IMG/VR virus record: IMGVR_UViG_3300033141_003291
Location: 1 to 37,457 of that record
Direction: 5' to 3' (one strand)
Length of the DNA: 37,457 nt
Source: a virus
In this document: positions 31,062 through 37,457 of the stretch, piece by piece
Position numbering within the stretch: position 1 is the stretch's first letter
Layout: every line of letters starts with the position of its first letter
Translations under genes and position numbers: made by a program
Notes under the pieces: generated by a model
The model's database searches: none
The model's input: only the letters and a program-made list of their open reading frames with translations
Told to the model about the DNA's origin: nothing

Positions 31062-31628
31062 ATGGCAACTGTGAATACGGACAATTATCTGATAACCGGC
31101 GTTGACCTGTATTTTGAAGCTTCAATTGCACATGCCAGTCTGTTGGATACAAGTGGTACGACAATGGTAGGTTCCAGTTTCCGAACCTCAAGTCGGAACC
31201 TTGGGAATATTACTACTGCTGACATCTCACCCGAGGTCACATATGTAGAACATTTTATTGCAGTGCAAGGAGCAAGGAGAAAAGATAAAACTGTGGCTAA
31301 TCAAGAATCTATTACAATACCTTTCACGTTCGATGAAATTAATGAAAACAACATGCAGAGATTCTTACTAGCCTCTTCACTTGGTGATAATAAATTGGCT
31401 CCAATGCAGAAAGCATTACTGGAAGGTTCTGTCTCACTGAAGGTTACAACTGATGTTGGCAATGATATGGTATATAGTATTCCGAAGGCAATAATCCGTC
31501 CTGATGGCAATCTGACATTCGGAGATGGTAGTGATTGGACGACTGCTCCTATGGTCATTGAAGTTCTCTATTATGACACTGGACAGTGGGCTTCCAAACC
31601 TTACGGCGTATTGGATATGAATCCTTAG
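31062..31628 (+). CDS. Major tail (tube) protein
   Basis: 188 residues, beta-rich, following the tail terminator and preceding (with inserted genes) the tail chaperone: the standard place of the tube protein. NYLITGVDLYFEA near the start and a late GNLTFGDGSDWTTAPMVIEVLYY fit tube folds. Higher G+C and strong expression signals match a highly made virion protein. No sheath gene is next to it, which argues for a non-contractile tail. Confidence 0.7.
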   Translation: MATVNTDNYLITGVDLYFEASIAHASLLDTSGTTMVGSSFRTSSRNLGNITTADISPEVTYVEHFIAVQGARRKDKTVANQESITIPFTFDEINENNMQRFLLASSLGDNKLAPMQKALLEGSVSLKVTTDVGNDMVYSIPKAIIRPDGNLTFGDGSDWTTAPMVIEVLYYDTGQWASKPYGVLDMNP

Positions 31629-31631
31629 TAC

Positions 31632-31659
31632 TTGACAAATAGGATTTAATGATTAACTT
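31632..31659 (+). promoter_or_regulatory. Degenerate copy of the leaderless promoter cassette
   Basis: TTGACA at 31632-31637 followed by AAT..TTTAATGATTAACTT resembles the three intact cassettes, but the -10 is TAACTT and the ATG in the homologous place (31664) opens only two codons. The functional endonuclease start has moved to 31741. Confidence 0.45.
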
Positions 31660-31664
31660 ATAAA

Positions 31665-31716
31665 TGCAGGTCTGACGAGCGTAAGTGGGGAGTGCCTGTC
31701 CACTCCCCAGCCTGCA
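31665..31716 (+). terminator. Two-level hairpin between tube gene and endonuclease
   Basis: Inner stem TGGGGAGTG (31686-31694) with CACTCCCCA (31701-31709), loop of 6; outer stem TGCAGG (31665-31670) with CCTGCA (31711-31716). Very stable, but no T-run. It may end or protect the tube mRNA. Confidence 0.55.
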
Positions 31717-31740
31717 ATCCTAGACAGGAAGGATGTTTAT

Positions 31741-32256
31741 ATGAAAAGACTTACTTATGACTATGTAAAATCTCAATTTGAAAAAGAGGGATATACTCTC
31801 TTAACTAAAGAGTATAAAAATAGTAGACAAAAATTAGAGTACATTTGCTCAAATGGACATAAACATTCAATAACTTGGAATGCTTGGCGACAGGGTAAAC
31901 GATGTCTTTATTGTGCAAAAAATAGGAAGAAAACAATTGAAGAAATAAGAGAGGCATTTGAGGCTGAGGGCTATACTCTACTAACTAGGGAATATAAGAA
32001 TAATAGACAAAAACTAGAATATATTTGTAACAAAGGACACAGAAGTTCAATGTCCATTCATAGTTTTGAGTCTGGACATAGGTGTCCTTATTGTGCAGGT
32101 TTAGCTAGAAAGACAATTGAGGAAATAAGGAAAAGTTTTGAATCTGAAGGTTATAAACTTCTAACTAAAGAGTATAAAAATAGTAAACAAAAACTAGAAT
32201 ATATTTGTCAACTTGGGATAACTGGCATTCAGGGCAACGATGTGTTTATTGTATAA
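31741..32256 (+). CDS. Zinc-finger modules 1-3 of a broken HNH endonuclease
   Basis: Start ATG 31741 with an AAGGA ribosome site 7 nt upstream, unlike its leaderless sisters. Modules 1 and 2 are complete. Module 3 is normal to LEYIC, then out of frame. The -1 frame resumes TWDNWHSGQRCVYC, so about 19 nt encoding the P-x-G-H core are missing. The break follows the same 115 identical nt as in the gene at 7783 but joins further upstream in the lost finger. Confidence 0.7.
   Translation: MKRLTYDYVKSQFEKEGYTLLTKEYKNSRQKLEYICSNGHKHSITWNAWRQGKRCLYCAKNRKKTIEEIREAFEAEGYTLLTREYKNNRQKLEYICNKGHRSSMSIHSFESGHRCPYCAGLARKTIEEIRKSFESEGYKLLTKEYKNSKQKLEYICQLGITGIQGNDVFIV
32096..32210 (+). repeat. 115-nt exact repeat ending at a frame break (copy 2)
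   Basis: Exact partner of 8321-8435. A related but diverged module without the break is at about 25264-25376, which keeps reading into a complete finger. Confidence 0.85.
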
Positions 32257-32918
32257 ATAACAATATTAAAAAGACAATTGAAGAAATAAAGATAGAATTT
32301 AAGAAGGAAGGATATATACTTTTAAGTAAAGAATATAAGAACAATAAAAACTTGCTTAAAGTAAGATGCCCACAAGGACATGAATATTATACAAAATATA
32401 ATTATTTCAAATCAGGATGTAGATGTCCTTACTGTTCAGGAAATATTAAGAAAACAATTGAAGAAGTAAGAGAAGCATTTGAAAAAGAAGGATATACTTT
32501 ACTTTCAACAGAATATAAAAGCAATAAAGACTTACTTGATGTAAGATGCCCAAAGGGGCATGAGTATAGAGTAAGATGGGATAATTTTCAACGTGGCTAT
32601 AGATGCAAACAATGTAAGACAAAATATTATTCAAAAGAAGATTTAGAAAAGTATTTTGGTTATAAAAAATCAGTTCGCAGTTTGACCAATAGAATATATA
32701 AAAAGTATAGAAATTATATTAACCCAAATAAATATAGAAGAGGTAAAAATTACCATCTAGACCATATCTATTCAATAGTTGACGGATTTGAGAATAATGT
32801 TCCAGTAGACATAACTTCAAATCCACATAATTTAAGGATGGTTCCTGCAAAAGAGAACCTAAATAAAAATGGAAAATCTTATATATCAAAAATGCTTCTC
32901 TATCACCTAGCAATTTAA
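32205..32918 (+). CDS. Modules 3-5 and HNH domain of the broken endonuclease
   Basis: The sense frame starts at the stub TWDNWHSGQRCVYC; TTG 32205 is a formal start. Two complete modules follow with a variant strand (NNLLKVRCPQGHEY, KDLLDVRCPKGHEY), closer to module 4 of the gene at 32924. Then YHLDHIYSIVDGFENN and SNPHNLRMVP give an intact HNH site. Together with 31741 this is the longest array (five modules). The last 27 nt match those of the genes ending at 2207 and 26123. Confidence 0.72.
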   Translation: MSTWDNWHSGQRCVYCINNNIKKTIEEIKIEFKKEGYILLSKEYKNNKNLLKVRCPQGHEYYTKYNYFKSGCRCPYCSGNIKKTIEEVREAFEKEGYTLLSTEYKSNKDLLDVRCPKGHEYRVRWDNFQRGYRCKQCKTKYYSKEDLEKYFGYKKSVRSLTNRIYKKYRNYINPNKYRRGKNYHLDHIYSIVDGFENNVPVDITSNPHNLRMVPAKENLNKNGKSYISKMLLYHLAI

Positions 32919-32923
32919 ATGAT

Positions 32924-34540
32924 ATGAAAAAATTAACAATTGATTTCATAAGAAAAGAATTTGAAAAAGAAGGTTATACTCTATTAACTGAAGAATACAA
33001 GAATAGTCAACAAAAATTAGATTATATCTGTAAAAATCATCATAGACATAGTATAAGATGGAATGATTTCAAAAAGGGTATTAGATGTCCACATTGCTCA
33101 AGAAATGCTAAGAAAACAATAGAAGAAATAAGAGCCAATTTTGAAGCTGAAGGCTATACACTTCTTACTAAAAAGTATAAGAATAATAAACAAAAACTAG
33201 AATATATTTGTCCTAAAGGACATAGATGTGTTACTACTATAGCTAGTTGGTCTCAAGGTAAAAGATGTAGAATATGTGCAAATGAGAATAGAAAGAATAA
33301 GTTAAAATTAGACTTCAATACCATAAAAGAATCATTTGAAAAAGAAGGATATACACTCCTAACGAGAGAAGACGAATATAAGAACGCTACTTCTAAATTG
33401 AGATTTCTCTGTCCTAATCACCATGAAAACACAACTACTTGGGCGTCATGGTATTCAGGTAGAAGATGCTCCATCTGTAGTAATAGACGTAAAAAATCAA
33501 TAAGTGATATAAAACAGAGTTTTGAAAATGAAGGATATAAAATTATCAGCAAAGAATATAAAGACAATAAAAGTTACCTTAAGGTAGTGTGTCCGTTAGG
33601 ACATGAATTCAGGACTAAGTGGAATGACTTCCAGCAAGGTCATCGTTGCCCTGTATGTTTTCATCATATATCTAAAGCTGAGAAAGAAGTATTCTCTTTC
33701 CTAAAACCTTATTTTTCAGACATAGTAAACAATGACAGGTCTCTAATTAAACCACTTGAACTAGATATAGTAATCCCAAGCAAAAAGACAGCTATTGAAT
33801 TTTGTGGCCTATACTGGCACTCAGAATCGGCAGGCAAAGATAAAAATTACCATCTCAATAAACTAAATAAATGCAATGAAGCAGGGTATAGATTGATAAC
33901 CATATTTGAAGATGAGTGGCTTCACAAAAAAGACATAGTGAAGAATAGATTATTACATCTACTAGGTATCTCCAATTCTGAGAAAATATATGCCAGAAAT
34001 TGCACAATAAAAGAAATAGATAACTCAACCAAAAACTACTTTCTGAACACTTACCATTTACAAGAATCGGATTCATCAAGAGTCAAACTGGGCTTGTTCT
34101 ATAATGATAAATTAGTTTCAGTAATGACTTTTTCAAAGGGAAGTTTAGCCAAGCATAATCTAAAAGATAATGATTCCTACTATGAGTTGAGTAGATTTTG
34201 TTCGGACTATAATTATAATGTAGTAGGTTCAGCAGGTAAGTTGTTAAAATATTTCATTAATAATTATAATCCGAGTGAAATCATCTCTTATGCAGATAAA
34301 AGGTGGTCTGATGGTGATCTCTATAAAAAACTAGGTTTTACTTTTGAACATGATAGTCAGCCAAATTACTGGTATATAGTTGGAGATAAAAGAGTACATA
34401 GATTTAATTTTAGAAAATCAGAATTGAACAAAAAACTTGAACATTTTGATCCCAATCTCACAGAATATCAAAACATGTTGAATAATGGCTACCATAGAAT
34501 CTATGATTGCGGCAATTCAAAGTGGGTTCTAACAATATAA
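32924..34540 (+). CDS. Vsr-like (EDxHD) homing endonuclease with four zinc-finger modules
   Basis: 538 residues, intact, starting 5 nt after the previous stop. Four modules: CPHC, CRIC, CSIC and CPVC fingers; the third has an insertion (TREDEYKNATSK) and H-H instead of G-H. From about residue 255: ELDIVIPSKKTAIEFCG, LYWHSES, KDKNYHLNKLNKCNEAGY and LITIFEDEW, the Vsr-like catalytic region. Then comes the GNAT/Mom-like domain (KLGLFYNDKLVSVMTFSKG, YELSRFCSDYNY, YADKRWSDGDLYKKLGF). It is the complete model for the broken locus 7783-9347; the nuclease DNA is nearly identical over long runs. Confidence 0.85.
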   Translation: MKKLTIDFIRKEFEKEGYTLLTEEYKNSQQKLDYICKNHHRHSIRWNDFKKGIRCPHCSRNAKKTIEEIRANFEAEGYTLLTKKYKNNKQKLEYICPKGHRCVTTIASWSQGKRCRICANENRKNKLKLDFNTIKESFEKEGYTLLTREDEYKNATSKLRFLCPNHHENTTTWASWYSGRRCSICSNRRKKSISDIKQSFENEGYKIISKEYKDNKSYLKVVCPLGHEFRTKWNDFQQGHRCPVCFHHISKAEKEVFSFLKPYFSDIVNNDRSLIKPLELDIVIPSKKTAIEFCGLYWHSESAGKDKNYHLNKLNKCNEAGYRLITIFEDEWLHKKDIVKNRLLHLLGISNSEKIYARNCTIKEIDNSTKNYFLNTYHLQESDSSRVKLGLFYNDKLVSVMTFSKGSLAKHNLKDNDSYYELSRFCSDYNYNVVGSAGKLLKYFINNYNPSEIISYADKRWSDGDLYKKLGFTFEHDSQPNYWYIVGDKRVHRFNFRKSELNKKLEHFDPNLTEYQNMLNNGYHRIYDCGNSKWVLTI

Positions 34541-34597
34541 CCAATCTTGACTAGCCAACCTCACAATAACTAATCTGAAATCCTAGGAGGTGTAACA

Positions 34598-34789
34598 ATG
34601 AGACTAACCTGTAGTTCTTGTGGTGCTCTCAATCGAGATTATGATACTTCTCTCGGTGATTTCGAATGGAAATGCAGTGCTTGCAGTGCAATCAACAAAT
34701 ATACAGCACCAAAACCAAAAAACCCATACATAGAAAGATTGACAGACGAGACAACCTTCAATGAGGAAAAAGAAGATGAAGAAACTTGA
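34598..34789 (+). CDS. Small zinc-ribbon protein (63 aa)
   Basis: CSSCGALNRDYDTSLGDFEWKC..C: a ribbon with CSSCG at residues 5-9 and CSAC at 27-30, then an acidic tail. AGGAGGTG 5 nt before the ATG. The ribbon resembles that at 10298. Function unknown; it precedes the tail-chaperone genes. Confidence 0.6.
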   Translation: MRLTCSSCGALNRDYDTSLGDFEWKCSACSAINKYTAPKPKNPYIERLTDETTFNEEKEDEET

Positions 34790-35006
34790 TGCATTCTTAA
34801 CTAATACCAGAGTATTCTCCTGCACAAACGTGAGATGTAAATTCCATGACTTCAATTCACCAGCTTGTAATGGAGATTTCTCATGTACACTGAAAGAAAT
34901 AGAGCTTGATGAACATGGAAGATGTGCCAATATGGAAATCAGAAAGGATACTATTGGTGATTTTCTAAACTTCTTCAAATCAAAAGGTGTGACAATCAGG
35001 GAGTAA
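34761..35006 (+). CDS. Cys-rich small protein (81 aa)
   Basis: Overlaps the zinc-ribbon gene by 29 nt; ATG 34776 is an alternative start nearer to the stop. Residues CTNVRCKFHDFNSPACNGDFSC and GRCANMEIR suggest a metal site of four or five Cys plus His. It is like small proteins (DUF1540-type) found in phages and clostridia, but I cannot confirm the family. Confidence 0.5.
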   Translation: MRKKKMKKLDAFLTNTRVFSCTNVRCKFHDFNSPACNGDFSCTLKEIELDEHGRCANMEIRKDTIGDFLNFFKSKGVTIRE

Positions 35007-35009
35007 AAA

Positions 35010-35417
35010 ATGACAACAAGGAAGAAAAAAGACGAGGATTTGCAGATTTTCTCTGAGATGAAAATTGCTGGTATAGTGCTCAAGCCCTGGAGTTTTGGTA
35101 TGTTGTTTGACATTTCTCCACTGCTTGAGAGAGTACTACAAAAAGCAACCGAGAATGGTTTGATAAACGAACTCAGTTCATATACCGATTCTATACCATA
35201 TGCTACCATAGTAAAAATATTTACAACTGCTGGCCCAGAGATGCTAAAGATTATAGCAATGTCTACCAAGCAGTCTGAAGAGAAGATAAAAGCCCTTCCT
35301 ATGGATAAGGGTATAGAATTGGCAGTTGCAATTTTCAATCAGAATAAAGATGTAATAAAAAACGCATTAACCCTCCTCTTCTCAACGGGAAAAAGAGAAG
35401 AAGGAGGGACAGAATAA
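35010..35417 (+). CDS. Tail assembly chaperone, short form (G-like)
   Basis: 135 residues, helical, with the position and length of the short tail chaperone that coats the tape measure protein during tail assembly. MKIAGIVLKPWSFGMLFDISPLLERVL is the typical N-terminal part. In its last codons the frame holds a GGGAAAA slippery heptamer, after which a -1 shift opens a longer product. It starts 3 nt after the previous stop. Confidence 0.75.
   Translation: MTTRKKKDEDLQIFSEMKIAGIVLKPWSFGMLFDISPLLERVLQKATENGLINELSSYTDSIPYATIVKIFTTAGPEMLKIIAMSTKQSEEKIKALPMDKGIELAVAIFNQNKDVIKNALTLLFSTGKREEGGTE
35387..35393 (+). other. -1 programmed ribosomal frameshift site (GGGAAAA)
   Basis: Zero-frame codons read ACG GGA AAA AGA, so the heptamer G-GGA-AAA fits X-XXY-YYZ. 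It lies 8 codons before the short-form stop, and the -1 frame is open from here to 35764. The lambda G/GT site is GGGAAAG, nearly the same. Confidence 0.82.
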
Positions 35418-35764
35418 GCCTTGCAGATATATTCTATTCTCTCCTTTCCCACAATATTGGTAATTCCATTGATGATTTGAAATGGAATTATACCATCGAA
35501 CAAGTATACCTTTTGTACGAAAAAACACTAAAAGAAGACATGGATAGGAACAAAATGAATGCCATAATTGCAGCAAATGCAATGGTCTATGCTACTCCTG
35601 CATATGACAAAAAAGCTGCTCATTCAAAACAGGCAGCCTGGAGGAGATTTATAAATAGTCTCACATGGGAAAGAGTAATGGATCCAAAGAAGCATACGGT
35701 TGGATACTTTAAGAACATATTTGGAGCTTCTGGGGTAAAAATAAAAGAGAAAGGTGATAAATAG
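35393..35764 (+). CDS. Tail assembly chaperone extension (T-like), reached by -1 shift
   Basis: The -1 frame reads on as RISLADIFYSLLSHNIGNSI, DDLKWNYTIEQVYLLYEKT and so on to GVKIKEKGDK. A separate start exists only as TTG 35477 with no good ribosome site, so the extension is most likely made only as a fusion to the short form, as in lambda gpGT. The T part would bind tail tube protein. The last base of its stop is shared with the GTG of the tape measure gene. Confidence 0.75.
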   Translation, partial: KRRRRDRISLADIFYSLLSHNIGNSIDDLKWNYTIEQVYLLYEKTLKEDMDRNKMNAIIAANAMVYATPAYDKKAAHSKQAAWRRFINSLTWERVMDPKKHTVGYFKNIFGASGVKIKEKGDK

Positions 35765-37457
35765 TGCCTGCTACTACAATAGGTGGCTTAAATGTAAGTA
35801 TTGGTTTCGATTTATCAGGTCTGAAAGCTGGAACCAAGGAAGGTCAGAAACAGCTTGAAGGATTCGCAAAGCGACTTGCACAAATAAGTGTTGAAGGAGC
35901 AGTCAAAGGAAACCCATTTAAAGCCACATGGAAATATTTTAGAGAAACCGGCGATAAACTCAATGATGTTTTTGATACATGGAGATCTCTGGTTAATAGT
36001 ACCAATATCTCTATGAGTAAGTTTGCCTCCCAATCAAGACGAAATACCGTAGCAATAGTTAATGACTGGAACAAAATGGTCAAAAATATAAAGACTAGGA
36101 AACGGGAATTACTTGAAGGTATTTCAATGAAGGGAAGAGAATTTGTAGAAGCAAAACCAGGAGAGAAAAAGAAAATAAGTGAATGGTTCGAAGCTACTAC
36201 TCAGGCAACCACATTAAGAGATTCAATTGAGATAATAAGAAGGAAAGTACCAGAAGCAAGAGAAGCCACATCAAAATTTCTAAATGTATTCAGTTCGGGT
36301 GCTAAAATAACAAAAGAAAATTTAGAAGGATTACTAAAAACTATTGAAAAGATTGTTGAATCTTCTGTTGGTAAAAAGGAAATAGCCTCATTTGGAGAAA
36401 AATTAAGAATAGCACTTAAAGAACAAGAAAAACTACAACAAGCTGAAAAAATAAGACAGGCTAAAGCTCCAGAAAGAATATTCCAAGAACGTGTAAACTT
36501 AATGAAAAAATTAGCAGTTCAGCAGGCTACATATACGACTAATTTAAAGGAAGGGTATCAAGTTGAAGAGAGTATAGCTGGTTTGCTATCATTAATTCAA
36601 CAACGCAAACGAGCTGGTCTTATAATAACTAAGGAAGAAGTTGCCCAAGCTAGAAAATTATACCAACAACAGAGAGCAATGCAACTTCAAGTCACCAAAT
36701 TAGGAATGGCAAAGACTTCTGGAGTTCACTTAGCTGAGATGGGTCTGGCTGCTGATACTAAAAGAATATTATGGGAACGTACTCAGGCATGGATGAAATT
36801 AAGAGAATCTAGAGCAAAAGCCAGAGCCGAGATGGAAAGAGGTATAAATGTAGTAGCAAACTCAAAAACAATATTACAGAGTTATCAAAGACAGCAGGAA
36901 ATGGGAATTTCATTAAGTAAACAACAAGCTGCTGAATACGCAAAACTTTATAGAGAAAGTCTCAAAAGTGCAAAATCTAGTGAGTTACAAAAAATAAGAG
37001 AAAGAGAAGAATTAAGAGTTTCTAGAAGCGTAATTGAGGCTACTAAAAGAAAATGGAAAGAAATAAATAAACTTAAAGTAGCCGAAGCTAAACTTAGAGC
37101 AGAGATTTCCATAGGGATGAATGTAAATAGAAATAGGGTTTCCCTAATGGAAAACTTAAGAAGAAGACAAGAACTAGGGCTTAAGTTAACAAAAGAGCAA
37201 CGAGCTGAGTTGAAGAAATTAACCAAGCAAACTAGAAAATACATTGAAGAACAACGAGCTTCTCGTGATGTATTATTTAGTCGTGCATGGTTCAAGCAAA
37301 GAGCAAGATGGTTTGTTCAACTTCGTGCATTCTGGGAAATATGGCGGTTATTGTCAGATGCTATGCGTGGAGCAATAGAATTTGAACAGCAAATGGCTAA
37401 TGTAGCAGCTATTGCTCAGACTACTACAGATCAATTTGATAAACTAAAGAAAAAAGC
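35764..37457 (+). CDS. Tape measure protein (3' partial)
   Basis: Open from GTG 35764 to the right edge, 564 codons. It begins PATTIGGLNVSIGFDLSGLKAG, the usual tape-measure start, continues as a long Lys/Glu/Gln-rich helical rod, and reaches AIEFEQQMANVAAIAQTTTD, a segment typical of the conserved TMP core (F-E-x-x-x-A-N-V). It directly follows the chaperone pair. The protein sets tail length; the unseen C-terminus is cut by the window. ATG codons in frame lie only far inside, so the GTG start is preferred. Confidence 0.85.
   Translation, partial: MPATTIGGLNVSIGFDLSGLKAGTKEGQKQLEGFAKRLAQISVEGAVKGNPFKATWKYFRETGDKLNDVFDTWRSLVNSTNISMSKFASQSRRNTVAIVNDWNKMVKNIKTRKRELLEGISMKGREFVEAKPGEKKKISEWFEATTQATTLRDSIEIIRRKVPEAREATSKFLNVFSSGAKITKENLEGLLKTIEKIVESSVGKKEIASFGEKLRIALKEQEKLQQAEKIRQAKAPERIFQERVNLMKKLAVQQATYTTNLKEGYQVEESIAGLLSLIQQRKRAGLIITKEEVAQARKLYQQQRAMQLQVTKLGMAKTSGVHLAEMGLAADTKRILWERTQAWMKLRESRAKARAEMERGINVVANSKTILQSYQRQQEMGISLSKQQAAEYAKLYRESLKSAKSSELQKIREREELRVSRSVIEATKRKWKEINKLKVAEAKLRAEISIGMNVNRNRVSLMENLRRRQELGLKLTKEQRAELKKLTKQTRKYIEEQRASRDVLFSRAWFKQRARWFVQLRAFWEIWRLLSDAMRGAIEFEQQMANVAAIAQTTTDQFDKLKKK

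Noticed and set aside
31062-31628. Contractile tail (myovirus) reading of the tail genes
   Set aside because: No sheath gene is found beside the tube gene; only the tube, chaperone pair and tape measure are present.
1368-34540. CRISPR-like or satellite repeat array
   Set aside because: The recurrent units are coding zinc-finger modules with codon-periodic variation, not short direct repeats with spacers.
1-37457. Alternative genetic code with a reassigned stop
   Set aside because: TAA, TAG and TGA all end well-defined genes, and the frame breaks are shifts, not in-frame stops.
1-37457. tRNA genes
   Set aside because: I scanned for cloverleaf-like T-arm sequences; the candidates (for example GGTTCAACGACTAG) are intron core elements.

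Overview
The window is an AT-rich piece of a tailed double-stranded DNA phage (Caudoviricetes). All genes I support are on the + strand, packed with 1-4 nt stop/start overlaps. The order is large terminase (partial at the left edge), portal, scaffold, decoration protein and major capsid protein (MCP). Then come small accessory genes, a lysis set, a long glycan-modification block, head-tail joining genes, tail tube, tail-assembly chaperone with a -1 frameshift, and the start of the tape measure protein (cut by the right edge). No tail sheath gene lies next to the tube, so a siphovirus-like tail is most likely. The host is not determinable; lipoproteins, an M15 endolysin and a GTA-type holin fit a Gram-negative host, but this is inference.

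Left part (1-12 kb). The terminase is split by a frame change exactly between ATPase and nuclease domains. The MCP gene is interrupted twice by group I introns. The first (about 1.07 kb) carries a PD-(D/E)XK-type homing endonuclease. The second (272 nt) has no ORF, but a free-standing endonuclease gene lies just downstream of the MCP. Splicing restores a 333-codon MCP frame and removes in-frame stops.

Middle (12-27 kb). A lysis set (membrane/coiled-coil protein, M15 peptidase, holin) is followed by about 11 kb of sugar genes: GT9-methyltransferase fusions, an APS-kinase-like protein, free methyltransferases, a CgeB-like glycosyltransferase in two frames, a DegT/WecE-like aminotransferase, a GT8-like and a GT9-like transferase, a sulfotransferase and a dTDP-glucose 4,6-dehydratase. 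Together they suggest a phage-directed pathway that builds, aminates, methylates and sulfates a glycan, with PAPS as sulfate donor. Several members look damaged or shortened.

Right part (24-37 kb). Head-tail connector genes are separated from the capsid genes by the sugar block and are broken up by endonuclease genes and a run of very basic tiny proteins.

Most striking is a family of homing-endonuclease-like genes. Six loci are built from tandem ~65-residue zinc-finger modules (3 to 5 per locus, 23 in all) ending in one of two unrelated nuclease domains, HNH or Vsr-like EDxHD. With two further endonucleases they occupy about a quarter of the window. Three of these genes share an identical promoter geometry that would start transcription on the A of the ATG, giving leaderless mRNAs. 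Long identical DNA stretches between copies show that modules recombine, and two copies are broken at precisely the same module position.
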